NCBI GenBank assembly: GCA_016584495.1
Contig: WAID01000009.1
Coordinates: 2,728,001-2,792,000 of the forward strand
Direction of reading: 5' to 3'
From: Celoporthe dispersa
Taxonomy: Eukaryota > Ascomycota > Sordariomycetes > Diaporthales > Cryphonectriaceae
DNA: 64,000 nt
Shown piece by piece: positions 36,721-47,743 of this stretch. The position numbers and the translations under genes are program-made. The first letter of the stretch is position 1, and each line of letters opens with the position of its first letter. The notes beneath the pieces were generated by a model. It ran no database searches, had not been told where the DNA came from, and saw only the letters and a program-made list of their open reading frames with translations.

Positions 36721-37657
36721 ATGCCGGGCTCCTACGTCGGCACAGCTACGTCCAATCAGATGTAAGGCTAACAGACTTTTGTCTTCTTCATTCCGAGCTT
36801 GATACATAGACTGATCGCTACATTATATCAGGCTTCGTTGCACGGTCGACAACAAGTTCGAGCGCCTGGATCAATTCTCCCAGAACCAGCTCAACAAGTA
36901 TCGAGACGCCAAGCGAGCCGGCCGACCTGCCCCGCTGAGATGCCGCAAGCACGTCCAGGGCTCCGTCGCTGAGCTCAAATGCGACGACTGCGACGAGTAC
37001 AAGCCTCTCTCTGAGTTCAGCAACGCGTCCCGACGAGCCTCCACTCGTTCTCGCCGCTGCCGTGACTGCGTTGCTTGGACGGAGTCCGACATGCCTGGCA
37101 CCGAGCCGCTCCCTCCTCCTGGTGCCCCCCGCGCTCACGACGAGCAAGACTACGGACGCCATGGCCTCCAGGACGCCGAGAAGCTTGACAAGACCAAGGA
37201 GGACGATCTCGAGGACGACCTAGCTTCCATGAGCATCAATGACAGCACCTCGAACGCTACCTCGGACGGCGGCAACCAGTTCCTCACGTCTGCTGCCCTC
37301 GAGACCCACAACGATCGCGACCAGAGCGATGGTCATCCCTCTACAGGCTACAACCCGTCCTCCACCCCTTCTATCCCTACGACCACCAACAACGCCTACC
37401 ACCAGCAGCCACGCCCGGCCGTGTACACGGCGTATGGTCCCAATGGCGAGATCCAGAAGCGGACTCAGACCGTCGTCAGCGCCGCTGATGTCACCCCCGG
37501 CGTCCCTGTTATCAAGGGCATCTCCCGTCGTGGTGGATTTGTCAAATTCGACAATCGCCGCATGGCACCCGATCCACCCAACTACCTACTGAACAAGCCG
37601 GCCGAGGGCGTACGCCCACGTGTCTACTTCTCCGACGACAGTGAGGATGAGGCTTAA
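36721..37657 (+). CDS. Stc1-domain protein
   Basis: Exons 36721-36761 and 36832-37657 around a 70-nt GTAAGG intron give 288 residues. The Stc1 domain spans about residues 15-96: LRCTVDNKF, LDQFSQNQLNKY, LRCRKH, a CDDC pair (64/67), EFSNASRR and a CRDC pair (90/93). In fission yeast Stc1 links the RNAi Argonaute complex to the Clr4 histone methyltransferase complex for heterochromatin; the domain is LIM-like and binds zinc. Here Cys17 lacks the CxxC partner seen in many members (Asp20 instead). The rest is acidic and disordered, with a conserved-looking stretch VIKGISRRGGFVKFDNR and an acidic end DDSEDEA. Whether this protein works in RNAi-directed silencing is inference. Confidence 0.85.
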
Positions 37658-39014
37658 GCTCTTGCGTAGCCTAGGAGATCACAAGGGGCATGTGCTGGCT
37701 CGTTGTTTTTCCTGTTTTTGGTCTTCGACGGTCGCCGGGTCGGGGAGCAGTTTCGGCTGTCCAACTATCGGGGCACGCCTTTCGTTTGAGTCAACTACCG
37801 GAACTATCAGAGTGAAAATTTCAGACAGGGCACAGTTTCTGGCTGGCCAACTTGGTACATTTCACTTTGCACTCTCTGCAAGGCATCTTGTTCATCCTTT
37901 TCGGCAGGTAGATGACGATAAAATTCAGAAAGTTTTTTTTTTTCTTTTTTCGATGTCTTCTATCAGCATCCATATTTGTCACATGCTCTGTTGTAACTGC
38001 TCTTCTGAGCAGCCCACGCGGTTGCGGATCATTTGGCACTCCCAGTGAGCGATGCTGACGGAACTCGTACAGTTCGTGTCGCTCACGGCGTCACGTATTT
38101 GATGTTGCGTCGGGAATGTCGTCCAACGTTGCTTCGTCTTCCTCTGACATTGGTCCCAGTGCACAAGCAATTGGGTCCCTCGTCGTCGGTGCCGCTGGTA
38201 GCGAACGGCTAGGTACCCCAGGGACCGGGTGGGCATGACCAATCTGCTGCTGCGGTGTACCGTGACAAGAGCGAAGGCCTATATTGCCACAGCGACTTGC
38301 CGGCATGAACCTTAATCAGGCGGCAGCAGTGGTCAGCCGGTCTCATGTGCTCGCCCGCGAGGATCGACGGTCCTCGATAATCAGGATCCATATGATTCCT
38401 CGACGATGATCTGGATTGTGTGGTGCAACACTCCTCGGCATCGGGCGTTCCTGTTGTCAAGGCCTCAGGTGGGTCTAAAGTGTGAGTGTTGAGGCCTGAT
38501 CAGCAAGGGTGGTCCCTCCCGCGAATGACGTTGGGGAGGTGGTGTGTGGGTGGCGGCGGCGGCCAACGCCCGACCTATATGAGGCTCACAACCATGATGG
38601 GACTGCTGAGGTAGGTTGGGCTAGCCATGTGCCTTGGGGCCAGGACAGCTCATATCTTCCGAGAGTCTCGCCCTGGTTCCAGATATTAACTTTCGCCCAC
38701 GAATCAGGTTCCTTACTTCCTAGTCACCATGGGCTGGACAAGAAGCGTATTGACCTCGTCCTGCATGTCCCGTTCTATACTTTCTTGTTTGTTCGAGACG
38801 TCCTTCGTCTTCATTTCATACTCCAGTCTGGTGCTCGTCTTGGCATAATTTCCCCTGCCCTCCCTGCTCGTTTGGGACCTGATATCTCGAATCATTTTCA
38901 AGACTGCTCGCTCGGTTTTAGCTGCCTGAGCGCGCTGCCCCCATTGCAAACACGTGATGCGTTGGTAGGCCCGTTCTCAGGACCAATTCCAAACCCCAAG
39001 AAACAGATTGGAGA
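37658..39014. other. Intergenic region, Stc1-domain to DUF7514 gene
   Basis: 1.36 kb between two plus-strand genes. It shows only short T-rich tracts (37935-37950) and nothing that looks like a gene; the right part should hold the promoter of the DUF7514 gene. Confidence 0.6.
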
Positions 39015-41231
39015 ATGTGGAGAGCAAACAACAATGAAGCGAGCCAACCCCAGGATGATGCGAGACGATCAAGCCTAAACCCCACGAACTGGGACACGAC
39101 TTGTCATCCTCAAGCCTGGACCACCGAGTCCCCCGAAGATGTGTCGCCGCGGTCGCAAGGCGAGATCCCTCTTGACTATGGGCGGACAGGCGAGACGAAA
39201 GAGAAGGCTGAGGATCACACGAGGGCTGCGAATGCCAATCTTCACTGTGACATGCCGGCAAGAGCGCCCGACCCAGTCCGGCCTGGTAAAGCAACGAGGC
39301 CTACCGCCACCAGGACAGCCCAGACCCAGGCTCCTGGGAATTCCGTGTCTCCAGAGCTGTTGAAGGAACTGCGGAAGATCATCCGAGACGAGTTCGAGCA
39401 GCTGAGCAAGGACGCCGTGAGGGACCCACGAGATGAAGACGATGACCATACCCCGCGACCGCCGGCCGCGAGGGAGAGGCCATCATCTCCCATCAAGCCC
39501 TTCGTGCACGCTGAGGGTGTGGTTGCCTCCTCGGACCCGGTCAAGGATGCCGACGAGAAAAGGCCTAGCACAACACCGTCGCCGACGGCTGGGCAGCAGC
39601 AGAGAACACCCCCAAACCATCCACCGTCCGCTTCAGCGACGAGACAAAACCAGCCGTGCCTGACCCGTATTCCTCTGAAGAAGCCCGCAAGGCCCCCGTC
39701 CGCGCAGGCCCGGAACTAACGACGATTGACAAGAAGTGGGGTGTGCTCTTTGAGAAGGATGGCTCTCACACCAAGCGCATGGAGCATGTGGTCCGGGGTC
39801 TGGCCAACTACATTGTCGAAGAGTTCATCCCCCAGAGGAGTATCGTCATCACGCCGGAGAAGATGGCGGCCTTCTATTCGCACCACCGCCTAGAGAAAGA
39901 ATGGTTCCCTTTTGCAAGCGTCTTCGGGCCACCACGCCGGTCTAGCGATTTCAACGAAGCGCTGGGAGGGCTGTACATGGACCTCGGGTGCCAGTACTTC
40001 CTCGTGCAGGCGGATGGCAGGTCGCGCCCTACCATACCGGGCCTGACCCCGCAGGGATTCGTGCACTGGCTCATCACGATGATCCAGGCCTACCCGGACG
40101 AGGAGGCCAAGCGTCTGGACAAGGTGGTCTCTGCCCTTCCCCTCGAGGCCGACAGCCTCCTGGACGGCAAGGCAGAGAGGCTCCCAAAACAGATATCACG
40201 GTACCTGTTCCCCGACCAGGCATCGCGAAAGACGAGACGACTCGTGGACGAGGCGATGAATGACTTCAAGGAGGACATCGAGGGCCCTGCTACGTCGCAA
40301 CCGAAAGGGGCCACCAGCGCCAACACTGGGCGAACGGCGCCCATCATCGTCACAGCGACCGCAGACAAGCGCGCTTCGACGAATACTACCGGCACCATCA
40401 ACCCACGATACGTTCCAGAGTCAACGGCCAGGGAGGCCCAGGGAGGAGAGGCAAGCAGCAGTAGCAGCAGCAGCAACAACAACCCCTACAAGGACCGGAG
40501 GGCCTCCTCGACGACGACGACGACGGCGCCGTCGACGATAGCCAACAGCGGCCGAGGAGACCTCCGCGACCCAGACGATCGGAGTCGCCGCAAACCCATA
40601 CCACCACTGCCGACGCTGCACAAGACGGCCCGCCCAGCTTCAGTAGATATCAACGGCCATAGCACCCCGATCAGGGGAAGCCTGGGGTGCGCCAGCAAGT
40701 GTAGGCACCCTCGGCCGGACCTCCTCATCGGTATCGACCAGGAAGAACCGCAGCCCCCAGCGCAACCCTTACAGCCAGTCCACGCCGTCTGGTCTCGACC
40801 GCAGCAGCGACTATGGTGGCGGCGGCGAGCGATTTCATGGACCTACGAGCGTGTCCGCGGCCGCAGCAGAGAACAAGACGGCGGCCGGAGCCCTGGGGGC
40901 CGCCAGCAGTGCTCAGAACCTGACTGGTATCTCACCCCAGGCTGTTGTTGGGAAGGGCCTGCGGGATGCGAAGAATGCCGAGTACCTCAGCCAGCAGTAC
41001 AGGGATAAACGACCCAGCCTGGACGAGTCCGCATCGAGGTACAAGGGCGAGCACGAGGGCAGCGGCAGCGGGAGCGGCAGCGGCAGCACGAGCAGGTCGT
41101 CAAAGAGGAGAAGCATGGTGCTTCCTGACACAAAAGGTCCGACGTGGGACGAATACCTCAAAAGCTCGGCAGTGCTAGGGGGTACTACTACGGCTACGAA
41201 GAGAGATTCTAGGCATCATCCTACAAATTGA
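39015..41231 (+). CDS. DUF7514-domain protein, two apparent frameshifts
   Basis: A fungal protein of unknown function with a DUF7514-like core at about residues 240-400: KKWGVLFEKDGSHTKRMEHV, GLANYIVEEF, VITPEKMAAFYSHHRL, GCQYFLVQADG, LTPQGFVHWLITMIQAYPDE and RLPKQISRYLFP. The frame changes at the five-C run 39609-39613 (one base apparently missing) and at the four-G run 40684-40687 (one base apparently extra). With both allowed the product is 738 residues in one exon and continues into NRSPQRNPYSQSTPSGLDRS and WDEYLKSSAVLG. The flanks are disordered, rich in Ser, Pro and Arg, with a (GS)n stretch near the C-terminus. The start is uncertain; MWRANNNEASQ is the first in-frame Met. No membrane segment or signal peptide. 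Confidence 0.78.
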
Positions 41232-43893
41232 GAAGAAAAAAAGAAAAGGGAGGGGCGGGGTTCACAACCATGTTGTTCATTTTTCATTTGTTCCACACAC
41301 ACACACAACTGAGACGAGGTAACGAATTTACGCTTTATGGTTATGGTATTGAACGATGAAAACTAAAAGAGGGTCAGTCAAGATGAGTCTTGAGAAATAG
41401 GGACGTTTCGGATATGAGCATCTGCTGGCTGTTTTTTTTCTTCTTCTTTTTCCTTTTGTTCTTCCTTTCTTCTTGTTTCTTTACCAAATCATCTGTATCA
41501 ATGACCAGCAAGAGGGGCAGACTGAAAAAGTGGATGGAGTAAACTCTTGTGCAAGAACTAATAATATTAAGAGGTGAAAGTCCATGTTTCTCCTGCTACA
41601 CAGCCTGACATGACACAGAAAACAGGTCTGGCATCCTGTAGTCCACCACACACCCCCCCCACCTGTTGCCCATCTTCAACCATTATAGATGGTGGGGGCC
41701 TGATGATCACAAATGCCATCGTGATCTCTTCCCAAGGGCTATGCTCCAAGGTCACAGTGGCACAGAAGAAGCTTGAAACATGCTAGATAAGCTGGTTATA
41801 CTTCAAATGCACCCGAGTCTTGGGTGTCCAAGGCGAGTAGCTGCTCCCAAAAGGTGTTTGCTTCTTCAGATCAAGTCCAGGAAATGGATGAATAACTTGG
41901 TGTTTCGATTGGTTCATTATTCTCAAGTTGAATATCCTACCAAGTGTTTGTGAATGTGTGGTACTATGGTACGTACATAGTGAGAAGGGGATCGGCAGGA
42001 TGCTCCCCCATCCTACTACCCATCCTCATCTCACCCGCTGTGCAGGAATCCTCTGCAAGGCCCCCAGACAAGCGCGAACGGGCTGTGGTGGCCACCTGCG
42101 CATACTTCTGTACTGGTAGAGGATGTGTGTGAGTGATGTCATTGGCGTGGCTCCCGAGTATGGCCAGGCTGCTCCTCTGGGTTTCTGCTCTCTGAATACG
42201 TGCCACCATCAGCTTATGTGCGGCTGCCTGAGCCGCTGCAATTCTGGCACGTGAACCTCTTGAGGAATGAATGTCTGAGGATCCGGGGCTGGCGGTGCGA
42301 GTACTACTTGACATGAGCCTAGGCCGGTTTACTGGTGTGCACAGGAGAGAAGGAAGATTGAGCAACATGCCAACACCACCGCCTTTTTTTTTGGAGGGAG
42401 GGGGAGGGGGAATTGGTATTGGTGAGACCTCCAGTGTCCATCTATGGGTCCCAATAAGCCCAGGAGGCCACATGTTCGGCTCATTGTAGGTGGCAGGCCA
42501 TCCTACAAACGTCAGATGCCTTATGGATCAGAAAGGTGGCCCAATATCACTGCGTTTTCTTGATTGCCTGCTCCAGGGATTATTTCTGCCATCATCATCG
42601 TCAGTATTGTGCTGATCTCTGTAGGGCGGACTGAGTGTACTGTCAGTAGAGGCTCAGTTCGTTTTTGAGGCGAATGTCTAGGGATTGGTTGACTGCTAAT
42701 TATATTATCTACTCCCACCTGATCACTATTTCCATTCTATGCACTAACTGTGCGAGGGCCAGTGAGTTACTCGCCCGAGCGCGCCTGGCAAGCACCTGCC
42801 CTGGAACCCACCACCTCAACAAGAAGCCATTTACATACTAATTATTAGAAAGTGTGTCTGTGTGTCAGTGTAACCCCCCCAGCCTGCGGTCTCTCTGGTG
42901 GAGGCGCTGTTTTAGCCTTTCGCGGGGGTGGATTCTAGGGGGCTTTACAGTCGGGCCTCCCTGCTGTTGGACCCTTCAGCGCTCAACCAACCCCTGCTGG
43001 CAGACCACCGCCGTAACGTCATCACCACCAAGACGCATGTCGTCCTCGTCACTTATCAGTTCCAAAAGAGCTTTCCGTGCTGACTGACGACTCACGTCCC
43101 TTAGCCGTCCTCCTCCTCGCTCTGCAGGGCTTGGCCACCACCCCTCCAACAAGCGCAATGACGTCGTGGGGCCCGGGAAACAGATCCTTTGTCCTGCTGG
43201 GTCACACATCGACGGCTCTGATTTCATGGGATCGCGGGGTAAACACTGTAGTGCCCGTTGAGAGATGCGACATCTCGACTGCTCGTTGGGCAGAGATCAG
43301 CCCTTGACCACCGCCACAATGGGGGAACTGGGCACGAGGCACACACTAGGCGCTCTGCATTAGCCATCGTAGGTGCCTCGAGGCTGTTTCGCTGTGGCGG
43401 CAGTGCCCTCTCAAGATCGACAAGAGCATGCATCCGGGATCGACACGATCTCTCCCCGCGCTGCTCATGCGCCGACGGCATGGTCCAGCCTACGGGAGCT
43501 TTGCCTAGGCGTCCAGGCTCTCTCCGGCTTGGATCTTTGAATAATCCTGACCATAATAGTCGGGCTGAGTGGCCGAACCTGATGGCAAGGTAGGAGTCAG
43601 GCGAGTAGATAAACACTCCCCTCCCCCTCCCTGCTCTCCTTGTTCGTCTTCCTTGCCCTAGGGTCTAAGGCGGAATATTCCTCTGTTCCTTACTGTTCAC
43701 TGTGATCGTGAAGGCTTCAAGTGACCGAGGCCTATTGTATGGTTCTTGGGGCAATCTTCAAAGGATTTCGGCCCCAGCACAGCCTGCGGCAGCACCACCT
43801 CTTGATCAGCTTGACTGATACTAATTACCCATCCTCTTCGTCCTATATACTTACTACCAAAGAGCCACCCCTCCACAGCAGGCGCTGTTCATC
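41232..43893. other. Intergenic region, DUF7514 to transporter gene
   Basis: 2.7 kb without a credible gene. It has a CA tract near 41296-41308, a TTC-rich stretch near 41432-41482, and a G-rich patch at 42393-42410. The right end is the promoter region of the transporter gene, with TATATA at 43844. Confidence 0.6.
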
Positions 43894-46382
43894 ATGGCCG
43901 ACGAGAAACAGCACCGACCGTCCTCGGTCGGCTCTAAGCCTGATATTGAGCACCTGGATCGTGCTGGCTCTCCTGCAGCCTCATCGCCCACCAATGCTGC
44001 GGACGATGGGCTTGCGGACCGCCGCCATGCCTCTGCCAAGGCAGAAAATCCGCTTGCAGAAGTCAGCGAGAAAGACCTGATACGCATGTCTGAGGACTAC
44101 TGCGCCCGCCATGGGTTTGATAACGAGGAAGACCGCGTACGCTCTTTCCATGCTCAGAATTTATCCGAACTATCTCGGGGGGGGGGGGCATGACTATGGC
44201 TCGCTGACAAGATAATTACATAGCGGGTGTTCAAGCTTGGGGCGCTGATCGCCGGGAACGACTTTCGATGGGATGATATCTCGGGTCTCACGGCCGAAGA
44301 GATAGCGGGCCTCGAGTTCGAGCGCGACCACAAGTACAAGAGTCTACCAAAGACACTCATCGGCGTAGTTGTCGTCTGTGTAAGTTTGCAGCCATCGTCT
44401 TAGAGAAACCATGTCGGCATGCTGACCCTTCTCTATTACCCCAGGCCCTCTGTGCTGCCGTACAGGGGATGGACGAGACAGTCGTCAATGGTGCCCAGAG
44501 CTTCTACAAGAACCAGTTCGGCATCGGCGATTCAAACTCGCAGCGCGATTCTTGGCTGCTGGGACTGCTCAACAGCGCCCCATACCTGTGTTGCGCCTTC
44601 ATCGGGTGCTGGCTTACCGAGCCTATGAATGCAAAGCTCGGCCGTCGAGGGACGGTCTTTGTCGCCTGCATCATCTCAGCTCTGGCCTGTCTGTGGCAGG
44701 GCTTCACAAGTAAGAGAGAGAGAAGACCTGGAGTTATCTATCTCCTACGTGCTGGTGCTGATATCCTCACCTCCCCCAGATACCTGGTACCACATGTTTA
44801 TTGCACGTTTCGTCCTTGGACTCGGAATTGGGCCCAAGTCTGCCACAACTCGTGAGTTCTGTCCACAGCTCGAGATTTCCCATGTGTATATAGACAATAT
44901 GCTGATCCGTTCAAGCCATGTTTGCTGCCGAGTGCGCTCCGCCCAAGACACGAGGAGCTTTGGTGATGCAGTGGCAGATGTGGACAGCGTTCGGGATCAT
45001 GATGGGTTATGTTGCCGACCTCGCCTTCTACTTTGTGAGTGGCTTTTGCCATTTCTTTTCTTTTTCTTTTCTTTCTCTTTCTTTTCTTCTTCTCTCTTTT
45101 CTGTCCCTTCGCTATCCTTCACTACCTCAGGAGTAGCACTGAGCCATGCTGACTAGACGGTGTGCACAGGTCCCTGACCGTGGTATCGCCCTAGGTCTGA
45201 ACTGGCGGCTCATGATGTCGAGCGCTATGATCCCCGCCGTCGTCGTCTGCTGCCTCATCCCCTTTTACCCCGAGAGCCCGCGCTGGTACTTGACCAAGGA
45301 CAGACACGGAGATGCCTACAAGTCCATCTGCAGGCTCCGCCACCACAAGATCCAGGCCGCCCGCGACCTCTTCTACATGCATGTCGGCCTCGAGGCCGAG
45401 CGGGCCGCCATGTCTATAGGGAAGAGCAACCGCATCAAGGAGTTTCTAACCGTCCGCCGTAATAGGAACGCTATGCTGGCCTCGGAGATCGTGATGTTCC
45501 TTCAGCAGTTTTGCGGAGTGAACGTGATTGCGTATTATTCATCCGAGATCTTTTTAGATGCAAACTTTACCGAGACGTCTGCGCTGGCAGCCTCCCTTGG
45601 CTTTGGCATCGTCAATTTCTTGTTTGCCATACCGGCTATCTACAGTCAGTAGCGTCCTGATCATCTAGGTTCCGTCCCATGTCTGGCATGCGGCTGACAC
45701 TCTGATGCAGCGATCGACACGTTCGGGCGGCGTAACCTGCTCCTGACTACGTTCCCGCTCATGGCCCTGTTCCTGTTCTTCACTGGGTTCAGTTTCTGGA
45801 TCACCGACTCCACGGCGCGGATTGCCTGCATCGCTCTGGGCATCTATCTCTTTGGTAGGTAATTCCCAAGACAAAATGCCTCGGACGTGTTCATGTGGCC
45901 TCGAGACTAACCTCGTCGCCTCAGGGGTCGTGTATTCACCCGGCGAGGGTCCTGTGCCCTTCACCTATAGCGCGGAGGCCTACCCGCTGTACATCCGGCC
46001 GATCGGGATGTCGCTGGCGACCGCCACGACATGGTTCTTCAACTTTGTCCTGTCTGTGACATGGCCGTCGATGCAGACGGCGTTCAAGCCGCAGGGCGCA
46101 TTTGGCTGGTATGCCGGGTGGAACATCATCGGCTTCTTCCTCGTGCTCTTCTTTGTGCCTGAGACCAAGGAGAAGACGCTGGAGGAGCTGGACTCGGTCT
46201 TCAACGTGCCACTCAAGAGACATGCCCTGTATGGCCTGGAGCAGCTGGTCTACTTTCTTAATAGGTACGTCCTCTGGCGGCATGTGGACAAGCCACAGGT
46301 GCCGCACGATGAGAGCGTGAAGGAGACGGAGAAGGCGTTTGTGCGAAAGGAACGAGAGGATGACCCCACGAGGCGGGTGTAG
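43894..46382 (+). CDS. MFS sugar transporter (SP family)
   Basis: Eight exons: 43894-44136, 44224-44379, 44445-44709, 44780-44851, 44916-45034, 45170-45644, 45711-45854 and 45925-46382, giving 643 residues in frame with no indel needed. Motifs of the sugar porter family are present: GMDETVVNGAQSFY after the first membrane segment, GRRGT, the loop PESPRWYL, QFCGVNVIAYYSSEIF, FGRRNLLL and the terminal PETKEKTLEELDSVF. An unusually long N-terminus of about 120 residues precedes the first membrane segment. It acts at the plasma membrane as a proton-coupled carrier by family analogy; substrate unknown (hexose, polyol or quinate-like all possible). Intron 1 (GTACGC donor) contains an 11-base G run, and would end the frame early if missed. 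Confidence 0.9.
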
Positions 46383-47743
46383 CGCTGGCTTCGTCTGCAT
46401 GTGGCTGTGCTGCCCCGTGTGGGTGGTGTTGGTAGTGACGGTGATGGCAGTCGTCGTAAAAAAAAAAAAAAGCTTTTCTCCACTGGGGGGAATTGGGTGG
46501 GATTTTTCCTGGTTTTGTTTCTGTCCGTTCACGTCTTGGCTGCACGATACCCTCCTTTACACCATGTAGTAATGAGTAATTACTACAGCGTGAGATTATA
46601 CATATTACCTCGGTGGTATATCATATGCCTATCAGCTGATTTTGGGTCTAGGCAGACAATTTGTAGTGAACCACACGTCCTGCCGCGGCTAACCTATACT
46701 TACCTTACTGACAAGAGGAAATGGATTTTCCCGCAGCTGGGGCGTGGGAACACTGCACACCACCCTACTCCCACGTCCCTCACCCCCCTTTGGATTGAAT
46801 ATATGTGCCGCCATTGGTCTCAATCAACCCGTACGAATACGGGTTCTGTGTGAGGGTTGAAACAATCTCAAGCGCCGGCGATCCGCATCAGCAGCAGGCG
46901 GGTGAACCACGGCAAAACCGATGGCCGCCCTTTTTCTGTCCCTCCCTCCCCCCCCTCGCCTTCACTTGCTACCACAGTATCATCCGCACCACTCTCGAGA
47001 GCTGACATTTCCAGGTCCTCCTCCTACTCGTCGTCGTCGTCGTCGTCCTCGTATACCATGTACAAACATGGGCAATCAGCCGTACCGACGCGACTCGAGC
47101 TGACGACTTGTTTGGGTGAACTAGAATGATGTCCGCGCCCGCGGAAGGCCGAAGATATGGTGCTGAGTGACACCCGTCTTTTTTGGGGGGGGGAAGAAGG
47201 GGGGGAGACTGTGCACGAGATACTGTGCCGTCTCGGGCCAAGGAAATCGCGGGCATTAACAACGGGTGTGAAAGAAAAGTGTACCACAGTAGTACTGTGT
47301 ACCAGCATAAGTAACTAGGGAAGCAACTACTGGCAGATTAGACTATGTAGCACATGCGACTTTCCTCGCGCCGGAGCGGAACCCGCGGAGAGGGGGGAGG
47401 GACCCTCGCTCTTGCCTGCGTCATTACGTTAAATCAAAAGTAGCGTTTCCGTTTTCCCATGTGCCCGCCGATTCGGTACACCACCTTTCCTCTTTGCCTC
47501 GAGCAATTGGCTCGTGATCTTTCTCTCCCTCTCTCTTCAGGCTGCCCTTTTTTATTTTATTCTATTCTATTCTCCCTCTCCTCTGTAGCCTCGACGAGAG
47601 GCCTGGCTGCTCCTTTTTTCATGTGTACAAATTGTGACTCTCGTTCGCCTGGGCCCTTCGTCTTAATTCATCCCTACTCGTCCCCAGAACAATTACAACC
47701 ATAACAACAACACCTCTGAACCTCCCAGGATAGACCAGACAAG
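46383..47743. other. Intergenic region, transporter to S1P lyase gene
   Basis: 1.36 kb without a gene. It holds a 14-base A run near 46457, a hairpin at 46826-46845, a CGT repeat at about 47027-47050, a TATTC/TTTTA repeat at 47550-47575 and a pyrimidine-rich stretch before the start of the lyase gene. Confidence 0.65.
46826..46845. repeat. 8-bp perfect inverted repeat with CGAA tetraloop
   Basis: Arm AACCCGTA (46826-46833), loop CGAA, arm TACGGGTT (46838-46845). It could fold as a small hairpin. It lies about 450 bp past the transporter stop and may be in or near its 3' region. Function unknown. Confidence 0.8.
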
